DNA from: Marinilabiliales bacterium
GTDB taxonomy: Bacteria; Bacteroidota; Bacteroidia; Bacteroidales; SZUA-534
Assembly: GCA_003512955.1 (NCBI GenBank)
Contig: DOTG01000040.1
Span: 1 to 48,423, forward strand
Reading direction: 5' to 3'
DNA: 48,423 bases
Shown: piece by piece, positions 41,900-48,423 of the stretch
How positions within the stretch are numbered: the first letter of the stretch is position 1
Layout of the letters: each line of letters begins with the position of its first letter
Notes under the pieces: generated by a model
Database searches by the model: none
What the model was told of the DNA's origin: nothing
Seen by the model: the letters and a program-made list of their open reading frames with translations, nothing else
Program-made: the position numbers and the translations under genes

Positions 41900-42991
41900 A
41901 TGATACACTTTAACAGAAAAAACTTAGTTTTTATAACCTTGCTCCTGCTTAGTGCCTGTGCTGACCAACCCGATTTGTTTGTTGAATATTCAAATCCCCA
42001 CATTGCCTACTCCGGACGTATTGATACCACCACAGCCAAAGCCGCCGATCTTTATTGGTCGGGGACTTCAGTAACCATTAATTTCAAGGGAGAAGTGATT
42101 GGAGCTTTACTGGAAGATGAGAGGGGCGACAATTATTACAATATTATTATTGATAATGACAGCCTGTTTGTTTTACGTCCCGATACCACCAAACGCCTCT
42201 ACCCGCTTGCTACAGGACTATCGAATGGGAATCATAAAATTGAAATATTCAAACGTACCGAATGGGATCGGGGAAAAACCACCTTTTATGGGTTCCAAAT
42301 TAAAGGAAACCCCGAACTGTTGAACCGTGAAGCCCCCAGGAAACGGAAAATCGAGTTTTATGGAAACTCCATCACCGCAGGTTATGCCGTGGAGGATTTT
42401 TCAGGAAAAGACAGGTCTGATAGCATCTTTACTAACAATTACCTGAGTTATGCAGCCATTACCGCCCGTCATTTTAATGCCGAATATAACTGCATCTGCA
42501 AAAGCGGTATTGGCATCCTAATCAGCTGGTTTCCGTTAACCATGCCCGAAATATACAACCGCCTGATACCCGAAGATTCCACCAGCCGTTGGGATTTTAC
42601 ACTTTACACACCCGACGTGGTGGTGGTCAACCTTTTTCAGAACGATTCGTGGCTGGTGAATATGCCCGATTATGAAACCTTTAAAACCCAATTTGGAACC
42701 AAAGCTCCCGATGAGGATGTTATCGTAAAATCGTATGCCGGTTTTGTAAGTGCCATCCGGAAAGAATATCCCAATGCACAAATTATTTGTGCACTTGGAA
42801 CGATGGATGCCACCCGGGAAGGTTCCCCGTGGCCGGGATACATCCAACAAGCAGTCGCGGGTTTAAATGACTCAAAAACCGTTACGTTTTTTATGCCTTA
42901 TAAAAATACACCGGGGCACCCTACCATAGCCGAACAGGAAGATATGGCAGATAGCTTGATTCATTTTATTGAAAAGAATGTTGAATGGTAA
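41900..42991 (+). CDS. SGNH-hydrolase lipoprotein, CE2-like carbohydrate esterase
   Basis: I start it at ATG 41900 (MIHFNRKNLVFITLLLLSAC), which puts a lipobox with Cys20 in place, so this is a lipoprotein of 363 residues. Residues about 30-140 form a jelly-roll domain; the SGNH domain follows with the nucleophile Ser in FYGNSITAG, SGIGILISW, NLFQNDSW and the C-terminal histidine in GHPTIAEQ. The two-domain plan matches carbohydrate esterase family 2, which deacetylates xylan and other glycans. It stands alone, with no polysaccharide-use locus around it. Confidence 0.88.
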   Translation: MIHFNRKNLVFITLLLLSACADQPDLFVEYSNPHIAYSGRIDTTTAKAADLYWSGTSVTINFKGEVIGALLEDERGDNYYNIIIDNDSLFVLRPDTTKRLYPLATGLSNGNHKIEIFKRTEWDRGKTTFYGFQIKGNPELLNREAPRKRKIEFYGNSITAGYAVEDFSGKDRSDSIFTNNYLSYAAITARHFNAEYNCICKSGIGILISWFPLTMPEIYNRLIPEDSTSRWDFTLYTPDVVVVNLFQNDSWLVNMPDYETFKTQFGTKAPDEDVIVKSYAGFVSAIRKEYPNAQIICALGTMDATREGSPWPGYIQQAVAGLNDSKTVTFFMPYKNTPGHPTIAEQEDMADSLIHFIEKNVEW

Positions 42992-43068
42992 ACAGGAATT
43001 AGGCAGTTGACCCTAAATACCATCCTTCATTCTTCCCTCGCTTTAACACAACTTTAACACTTCATATC

Positions 43069-43099
43069 TTTTACTGAAACCCAGCGAAGCATATATTTG
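43069..43099 (+). promoter_or_regulatory. Promoter of the ABC/GldG-like operon
   Basis: TATATTTG (43092-43099) is a full -7 match; TTTT at 43069-43072, 19 bases upstream, is an imperfect -33 box. Transcription would start about 38 bases before the ATG at 43144. Confidence 0.6.
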
Positions 43100-43143
43100 C
43101 GTTCGTTAATTCTGTAAGTAAATAATTTTAACTATTTAATAGT

Positions 43144-44070
43144 ATGGATATTGTTGTAAAGAATCTGACAAAGAGGTATGGCCCGCAACGTGCCGTGGAT
43201 AACATCTCTTTCGAAGTCAAAACAGGTGAAATCCTGGGATTTCTGGGTCCCAATGGTGCCGGAAAAACAACGACCATGAAGGCCATTACCAGTTATCTGG
43301 TCCCTACTGAAGGTGAAATAACGGTAGGAAATTATTCCATTTGGGAAGATCAGGAGCAAATAAAAAAACTGATTGGCTACCTGCCCGAACACAACCCTTT
43401 GTATCAGGAAATGCCCGTGATTGATTACCTGCATTATGTGGCCGAACTGCAAGGCATCAAAAAGGAAAAAATTAAAGACCGTATCCTTGAGATGGTTCAG
43501 GTTTGCGGTCTGGAAGGCGAAAAGCACAAACGCATCAGCGAACTTTCCAAAGGTTACCGACAACGGGTGGGATTGGCGCAGGCACTCATCCACGATCCGC
43601 AGGTATTAATACTCGATGAGCCCACCACTGGGTTGGACCCGAACCAGATTGTTGAAATCCGTGAACTTATAAAAAAGATTGGCCGTGAAAAAACCGTGAT
43701 ATTAAGTTCACATATTTTGGCCGAAGTGGAAGCTACCTGCGACCGCATACTAATCATCAACAGGGGCAAGATTGTAGCCAATGGAACGGCGCAAGAACTT
43801 CGGAAAGCTGAAAAAGGCAACGAAATGATCAAGGTGGTGATTGAAGACGGCGACCGCAATCAGATGGTGAAAGCCCTTCAAAACCTGGCTTCGGTTCAAA
43901 TGGTAGATAGCCACGAAGGAAGTGATTTGATCGAGGTTCACAGCAAACCGGGCGTTTCATCCAAACGGGATATTTTTAAATTGTGTGTGGAACATGGTTG
44001 GACCCTGACCCAGATGACACCGGTGGAAATCAAGCTGGAAGACATATTCAGGGAATTGACCATGAAATAA
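43144..44070 (+). CDS. ABC transporter ATPase, GldA-like
   Basis: ATP-binding subunit of 308 residues with Walker A GPNGAGKTTT, signature LSKGYRQRVGLAQAL, Walker B LILDEPTTGLD and the H-loop SSHILAEVE. It belongs to the exporter group that also includes GldA of Flavobacterium. The next genes are a permease and a GldG-like protein, which supports this. Its C-terminal 80 residues form a regulatory domain of the kind seen in this group. Gliding itself is not proven, as this gene set occurs in non-gliding Bacteroidota as well. Confidence 0.93.
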   Translation: MDIVVKNLTKRYGPQRAVDNISFEVKTGEILGFLGPNGAGKTTTMKAITSYLVPTEGEITVGNYSIWEDQEQIKKLIGYLPEHNPLYQEMPVIDYLHYVAELQGIKKEKIKDRILEMVQVCGLEGEKHKRISELSKGYRQRVGLAQALIHDPQVLILDEPTTGLDPNQIVEIRELIKKIGREKTVILSSHILAEVEATCDRILIINRGKIVANGTAQELRKAEKGNEMIKVVIEDGDRNQMVKALQNLASVQMVDSHEGSDLIEVHSKPGVSSKRDIFKLCVEHGWTLTQMTPVEIKLEDIFRELTMK

Positions 44071-44092
44071 AAACTTAAACTTAAAATTAGAA

Positions 44093-44827
44093 ATGAATAT
44101 GAGACCTATATGGACCATAGCCAAGCAGGAATTGAAATCACATTTCGATTCGCTGATGGCATACATTTTATTGATACTATTCCTAGGAATCAGTGGACTG
44201 TTGACCTGGATTTACGGCATGGGCAATTCCGATATTTTTATGGTAGGACAGGCTTCGTTGCAGGTGTTTTTCTTTTGGGCGTATATCACCCTGTTTATAC
44301 TAATTCCGGCTCTAACCATGCGTTCGTTGGCCGAAGAGACCCGCTCGGGAACCATTGAACTGTTGCTGACCAAACCTATCAACCACCAACAGATTGTAAT
44401 GGGGAAATATCTGGCTATTATGATTTTGGTAGGTATTGCTTTGGTGTTGACCCTTCCTTATTACATTACAGTGGCCAGCATCGGTAAGATCGATCATGGT
44501 GCGGCTATTTCGGGTTACCTCGGGTTGTTGCTCATGAGCAGTGTGTATATCAGCATTGGGCTTTTTGCCAGTTCGCTTTCAAAAAACCAGATTGTAAGTT
44601 TTTTGATCTCGTTCGTGATCGGAACCTTCTTTCATTGGCTTTTCAATCTATTTGCCAGCCAATTCTCCGGAGGCATCGGACAGGTGTTTTATTTCCTGAG
44701 CATGAATACCCATTTTGAAAGCATTTCGCGGGGGGTGATCGATACCAAAGACTTGATTTATTTCATCTCACTGTCGTTTGCCGGATTATTCCTGGCCGAG
44801 AAGACCCTGCAATCCAAAACATCGTAA
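44093..44827 (+). CDS. ABC-2 type permease, GldF-like
   Basis: Inner-membrane subunit of 244 residues with six hydrophobic segments (for example AYILLILFLGISGLLTWIYG and IMILVGIALVLTLPYYITV) and the ABC-2 motif SLAEETRSGTIELLLTKPI. It begins 23 bases after the ATPase gene and is followed 21 bases later by the GldG-like gene, so the three form one transporter. The substrate is unknown. Confidence 0.92.
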   Translation: MNMRPIWTIAKQELKSHFDSLMAYILLILFLGISGLLTWIYGMGNSDIFMVGQASLQVFFFWAYITLFILIPALTMRSLAEETRSGTIELLLTKPINHQQIVMGKYLAIMILVGIALVLTLPYYITVASIGKIDHGAAISGYLGLLLMSSVYISIGLFASSLSKNQIVSFLISFVIGTFFHWLFNLFASQFSGGIGQVFYFLSMNTHFESISRGVIDTKDLIYFISLSFAGLFLAEKTLQSKTS

Positions 44828-44848
44828 CAATCTTAAAACAGTGAAATT

Positions 44849-46363
44849 ATGAAAGCAAAACATGCTGGTTTATATATATTTATGGTATTATTGGCACTTG
44901 TGGTGGTGAATATGTTATCCGATAAGTTATTTCTGCGCCTTGATTTAACCGAGGATAACCGCTACACCCTGAGCAAGGCTACCAAGGATATTTTAAAAAA
45001 TCTGGATGAACCCATTACCATTACCGCCTATTTTTCGGAAAACCTTCCCGCCGATATCGCCAGAACACGGCAAGATTTTATGGATTTGCTGACCGAATAC
45101 CGGAACATTTCGAAAAATAGCGTGATGTACGAATTTGTAAACCCCAATGCCGACGAAGATATTGAAAAGGAGGCTATGAGCAAAGGCATACAGCCAGTCT
45201 TGATCAACGTCCGCGAAAAAGACCAAATGAAACAACAAAAAGCTTTTCTGGGTGCGGTGATCCAAAAAGGGGAACAAACTGAAATTATTCCATTTATGCA
45301 GCCGGGGACAGCCATGGAATACGCCCTTTCGTCGGGAATTAAAAAACTGAGCACCGAAAACAAACCGGTGATTGGCTTTTTGCAAGGCCATGGCGAACCT
45401 GAATTGAACGCTTTGCAGCAGGCCATGACCGAGTTGATGGTTTTGTATCAACCCAAAGCAGTTAACCTGACAACCATGCCCAATGCGCTCGATGGGGTTT
45501 CTACCTTAGCCATTATTGCCCCTACCGATTCCATCCATCCTGAGGAGTTCATGCAAATTGATGCCTTTATGGCCAAAGGGGGACGGGTTTATGTGGCCAT
45601 GAACCGTGTTGATGGACAATTACAGGAACAACGCGGTAATCCGCTGACAACCGGGTTAGAAAGCTGGTTGTCGCAAAAAGGAATTATTGTAGAAAACAAC
45701 TTTGTAATTGATGCAACCTGTGCTTCCATTGGTGTACAGCAGCAACAAGGATTTTTTACCTTTACCTCGCAGGTACAATTCCCGTACATCCCAATCATCA
45801 CCAAATTTGCCGACCATGCCATTACCAAAGGGCTGGAGCAGGTGGTTGCCCAATTTGTAAGTACCGTTTCGTATGCAGGCGATTCGTCCATACATGTTAC
45901 CCCCTTGGTTTTTACCTCCGAAAAGGCGGGAACCCTCTCCGCTCCCTTGTATTTCGATATTCAAAAGAAATGGGACGATCGCGATTTCCCCTTGGCCCAG
46001 CTTCCTCTGGGTTCCTTGTTCGAAGGCAATTTTGTGAACGGTATCCATACAAAAATGGTGGTTATCGGTGATGGCGATTTTGCCATCAACGGTAAGGGCC
46101 AGCAGGCCAGGCAGCAAAATCCCGATAACATCAACCTGATGGTGAATTCCATTGATTTTTTGAGCGACGACACCGGATTGATCGATTTACGCACCAAGGG
46201 GGTCACCTCACGCCCGCTCGATCAGCTTGAGGATGGGCGCAAAGCATTTTTGAAGTGGTTTAACTTCCTGATGCCTATCGTTCTGATTTTAATTTTGGGA
46301 ATTATTCGTAGTCAACAACAGCGCAATCTACGGATGCGGAGAATGGAGGAAGGTTATGTCTAA
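44849..46363 (+). CDS. GldG-like ABC auxiliary protein
   Basis: A 504-residue protein with one helix at each end (LYIFMVLLALVVVNMLSDKL and FLMPIVLILILGII) and a large periplasmic domain between. The N-terminal domain has the typical start LDLTEDNRYTLSKATKDILKNL and PITITAYFSENLP of ABC_transp_aux proteins, which includes GldG. It ends in a basic tail on the cytoplasmic side. Its last eight bases overlap the DUF4340 gene, which implies translational coupling. Confidence 0.9.
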   Translation: MKAKHAGLYIFMVLLALVVVNMLSDKLFLRLDLTEDNRYTLSKATKDILKNLDEPITITAYFSENLPADIARTRQDFMDLLTEYRNISKNSVMYEFVNPNADEDIEKEAMSKGIQPVLINVREKDQMKQQKAFLGAVIQKGEQTEIIPFMQPGTAMEYALSSGIKKLSTENKPVIGFLQGHGEPELNALQQAMTELMVLYQPKAVNLTTMPNALDGVSTLAIIAPTDSIHPEEFMQIDAFMAKGGRVYVAMNRVDGQLQEQRGNPLTTGLESWLSQKGIIVENNFVIDATCASIGVQQQQGFFTFTSQVQFPYIPIITKFADHAITKGLEQVVAQFVSTVSYAGDSSIHVTPLVFTSEKAGTLSAPLYFDIQKKWDDRDFPLAQLPLGSLFEGNFVNGIHTKMVVIGDGDFAINGKGQQARQQNPDNINLMVNSIDFLSDDTGLIDLRTKGVTSRPLDQLEDGRKAFLKWFNFLMPIVLILILGIIRSQQQRNLRMRRMEEGYV

Positions 46364-47315
46364 AAGAAACAATTTGAAGAAGATATCCCTCATTTTGGGA
46401 ATCCTTCTGGTGGGATTGGTGGCTTTAAAAACCAAAGACTATGTTAAAGGCGACCGATCATTTAACAAATTCATTGTAAAAATTGATACATCTGAGGTAA
46501 CTGAAATAAAAATCGGTTTGCGGAAATCGGCTGAGGTTCTGGAGCTGGTAAAGGAAAAGGATTTGTGGATGCTTTTAAACGATGGGAAAAGGGTTCAGGC
46601 CGATAATGAAACCATAGATGAATTGCTGTCGCAACTGAATGAACTCAAACCCAAACGGGTAGCCGCCACAACCAAAGACAAATGGGCCGAATATGAAGTT
46701 ACAGATAGCTTGGGAACTAAGATTACCGTGATGAAGGGTAAAAAAGAGGTGGCCAGACTGGTATTGGGGAAATTCTCGTACGCTCCCGGAAAAGGCCAAA
46801 ACCCTTACCAGCAACCAAATTATATCATGACTTCGTATATCCGAAAATCAAATGATAATGAAGTTTTCGCGGTTGACGGCTATTTGAGCATGATGTTTAA
46901 CCGCCCGGCCGAAGCTTTCCGCGAAAATTCCGTGTTGGTAGGTAAACCCGAATCATGGAAGAAAATCAGTTACCGGTATGCTGCCGATAGTGCGTTTACC
47001 TTAGAAAATCAGGATGGGAAATGGATGGTCAACAGCATGTTGGCAGACTCGGCACTGGTTCAGGGGTATTTTGCCAAAATCAGGATGCTTACCAGCCAGT
47101 CGTTCGATAACCAAACGGTGATAGAGGCCAACCAGCTTCCCGATTTTACCGTTTCAGTGGAGCAAACCGAAGGAAAACTTATTGAGGTAAAGGCTTACAC
47201 CAACCATTTAGGTGAGCGGGTGTTTACCTCATCGCAAAACAAAGGAACGGTTTTTAAAGCCGAACCCATTCAAAGCACGTTGTGTGTTGGTAAAGAGCAC
47301 TTTTTTAAACAATAA
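46356..47315 (+). CDS. DUF4340-family membrane-anchored protein
   Basis: A 319-residue protein with one N-terminal membrane helix (ISLILGILLVGLVALKT) and a periplasmic beta-rich domain containing the DUF4340 pattern (VTEIKIGLRKSAEVLELVK, WMLLNDGKRVQADNETIDELL). DUF4340 proteins regularly accompany GldG-like proteins in ABC operons, as here. A role as part of the same envelope complex is inferred. It is the last gene before a strong terminator. Confidence 0.85.
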   Translation: MSKRNNLKKISLILGILLVGLVALKTKDYVKGDRSFNKFIVKIDTSEVTEIKIGLRKSAEVLELVKEKDLWMLLNDGKRVQADNETIDELLSQLNELKPKRVAATTKDKWAEYEVTDSLGTKITVMKGKKEVARLVLGKFSYAPGKGQNPYQQPNYIMTSYIRKSNDNEVFAVDGYLSMMFNRPAEAFRENSVLVGKPESWKKISYRYAADSAFTLENQDGKWMVNSMLADSALVQGYFAKIRMLTSQSFDNQTVIEANQLPDFTVSVEQTEGKLIEVKAYTNHLGERVFTSSQNKGTVFKAEPIQSTLCVGKEHFFKQ

Positions 47316-47334
47316 TTAAAATCTACAATTCATT

Positions 47335-47363
47335 AAAAAAGGGCCTCTTGAGTGCCCTTTTTT
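47335..47363 (+). terminator. Terminator of the ABC/DUF4340 operon
   Basis: AAAAAAGGGC (47335-47344) pairs with GCCCTTTTTT (47354-47363) around a nine-base loop, 19 bases after the stop of the DUF4340 gene. Confidence 0.88.
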
Positions 47364-47396
47364 ATTTCCACTAAAAGTTTTAATGGATTATCAACT

Positions 47397-47435
47397 AGGA
47401 ACAATCGCTGGGTCTTGCATATCGCTCATGTTCCT
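47397..47435. repeat. Short inverted repeat next to the DUF2971 gene
   Basis: AGGAACA (47397-47403) and TGTTCCT (47429-47435) form an inverted repeat. Between them ATCGCT occurs twice in direct orientation. It lies just past the 3' end of the DUF2971 gene. No T tract is present, so it is not a clear terminator. Confidence 0.5.
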
Positions 47436-47453
47436 ATGTATTTGTCACAGTTT

Positions 47454-48200
47454 TTATTTTTTAATTTTCATTTTTGAACGAATTAATTTATCATCAAGTC
47501 CATAATGTTTTAGCATATCTTTTAGACAATCAAATTGCCAATCATCCATAAAAGGAGTCGAAATTATTTGTAAGTCGAAGTCTTTAAGTGATCCTATTGG
47601 TAACTTAAAATGATGATGTACCCCAGCCTTAATTTTAGGAACAACAGTCACAAATCTAAATTCATTCTCACTCATATAACTTCTATCTTTTTTGAGACCG
47701 TTAAATTTTCCATCAAAATTCTCATGTGGGTCAAAAGGCCATATATTTTTGTAATCAACTTTGCCATAATACAGTATATGAAAATCTGAATTAGTATAAC
47801 TTTGTGCAGATGCAATTATAGTCTCCGTTAATTGTTTTGCTTTAAATTTAAGGGCTATTCCTTCGTGCTTAGAATATATTTTCCACATCGCAAGAGATTC
47901 TCTATCATCTAGAAACCAACAACAGGCGTATTGACTTTTTTGTAAATTTATTTGTTCTTGTAAATCTAATCGGTTTTGTCTATCATTCCTATTGGTTAAA
48001 GGTCTACCCTGAGTAAACGCCATTAAACTAATAGCTTTACCCGTTAATCCTTCTAATCCATCCTCAAAATTATCAAATCTCGTAAAGTACAAATCCTTGG
48101 TGGTTAAAAGGTCTATTAATTTAAACAGGTCTAGATATTTCCAAAGAAATAAATTATCCAATTCGTCAATGCTAAATTTTTCCGGATGCTCTATTTTCAT
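47454..48200 (-). CDS. DUF2971-domain protein, AT-rich, probably accessory
   Basis: A 248-residue soluble protein with the DUF2971 pattern: LWKYLDLFKLIDLL and FTRFDNFEDGLEG at the start, CWFLDDRESLAMWKIYSK in the middle and IALKFKAKQL after it. No function is established for the domain. Its base composition is clearly lower in G+C than the neighbouring ABC genes, and it is an isolated single gene on the opposite strand, which suggests later acquisition. The start codon is ATG 48200. Confidence 0.85.
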   Translation of the reverse strand: MKIEHPEKFSIDELDNLFLWKYLDLFKLIDLLTTKDLYFTRFDNFEDGLEGLTGKAISLMAFTQGRPLTNRNDRQNRLDLQEQINLQKSQYACCWFLDDRESLAMWKIYSKHEGIALKFKAKQLTETIIASAQSYTNSDFHILYYGKVDYKNIWPFDPHENFDGKFNGLKKDRSYMSENEFRFVTVVPKIKAGVHHHFKLPIGSLKDFDLQIISTPFMDDWQFDCLKDMLKHYGLDDKLIRSKMKIKK

Positions 48201-48345
48201 TTTGTCTTGTCAAATTGTGGCCAACTACCGTATAACCCCAGTTAATTCCCCTTATCTTCTTGCATTGGTTATATAACCCATAAAAAGCTTGAAATTATAC
48301 AATTACTAGAGGAAATTTTAGTTCAATTATTTGGTACACCGTTAC

Positions 48346-48376
48346 CAAAATTACGATAAATTATATAACAACCAAA
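48346..48376 (-). promoter_or_regulatory. Promoter upstream of the DUF2971 gene
   Basis: On the minus strand TTTG (plus 48373-48376) and TAATTTTG (plus 48346-48353) are separated by exactly 19 bases, a perfect Bacteroidota promoter. Transcription would start near 48339, about 139 bases before the ATG, so a long untranslated leader is implied. This leader contains the 12-bp palindrome GGTTATATAACC at 48267-48278. Confidence 0.6.
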
Positions 48377-48403
48377 CAGTTTTATTAAAACCTTAATTCC
48401 GCA

Positions 48404-48418
48404 AGTCACGGGGTGACT
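48404..48418. repeat. Palindrome AGTCAC-GGG-GTGACT at the window end
   Basis: AGTCAC (48404-48409) and GTGACT (48413-48418) are complementary. The stretch AAGTCACGGGGTGACTA closely resembles AAGTCACCGGGTGAATA within the element after aroC (13872-13888), differing at two bases. It may be the edge of a second member of that family, cut by the window end. Confidence 0.5.
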
Positions 48419-48423
48419 AATTG

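Noticed and set aside
48201..48260. Integron attC-like recombination site near the DUF2971 start
   Set aside because: Stretches such as GTTATAC and GGCCAAC looked suggestive, but neither matches the RYYYAAC/GTTRRRY core pair, and no second site flanks the gene.
1..48423. tRNA, rRNA or CRISPR features
   Set aside because: No cloverleaf with a CCA end, no rRNA-like segment and no regularly spaced repeat array was found in the gaps between genes.

Overview
The window looks like a chromosome segment of a Bacteroidota bacterium, probably of the Bacteroidales/Marinilabiliales type; I cannot place it more closely. The support is: -7 boxes of the Bacteroidota form TAnnTTTG in front of many genes; Shine-Dalgarno sequences almost absent; a GyrA with Ser82/Phe86 at the quinolone positions; and lineage-typical genes, namely a DAHP synthase fused to chorismate mutase, DUF5777, a Reg_prop/Y_Y_Y sensor joined to a SpoIIE phosphatase, and GldF/GldG-like ABC genes. 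There are no rRNA or tRNA genes, CRISPR arrays, complete insertion sequences or phage genes.

Layout. 105-5377: galactose use (galT, galE, a sodium/solute symporter, a small membrane protein, galM). 5584-13797: an eight-gene aromatic amino acid operon (pheA, aminotransferase, tyrA, DAHP synthase-chorismate mutase, aroB, aroD, aroA, aroC). 13973-20882: pyk, a dihydropyrimidinase-family hydrolase, thpR and three secreted proteins of unknown or TPR type. 20946-26884: gyrA, clpC and a GNAT protein with a Cys cluster. 26887-31020: a secreted protein, an ABC-F ATPase, a single-domain response regulator and a Crp/Fnr regulator. 31045-36138 (minus strand): a cytochrome c / DUF5777 / YceI / propeller-phosphatase operon. 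36326-41667: an asparagine synthetase without its glutaminase Cys, divergent from a membrane-anchored asparaginase-type hydrolase and a hybrid kinase without an H-box. 41900-47315: an SGNH esterase lipoprotein and a four-gene ABC/GldG-like/DUF4340 operon. 47454-48200: an AT-rich DUF2971 gene, probably accessory.

The most striking signal is in front of the aromatic operon. A good Bacteroidota promoter (5584-5614) leads into a 19-codon ORF (5638-5697) encoding eight aromatic residues in a row (FYYFFYFW). It is followed by a GC-rich segment that can pair with the 5' arm of a strong intrinsic terminator (5741-5765), which ends just before pheA. This has every part of a classical ribosome-mediated transcription attenuator that would sense Phe, Tyr and Trp together and gate the common pathway plus the Phe and Tyr branches.

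Other structure outside genes: two different palindromic elements of about 125 bp (4179-4302 and 13794-13921, the second bounded by CTAG and supplying the aroC stop codon); a dispersed intergenic repeat with the core AATCTCATATCTTGATA; and intrinsic terminators after pyk, clpC, asnB, the DUF4340 gene and several others.
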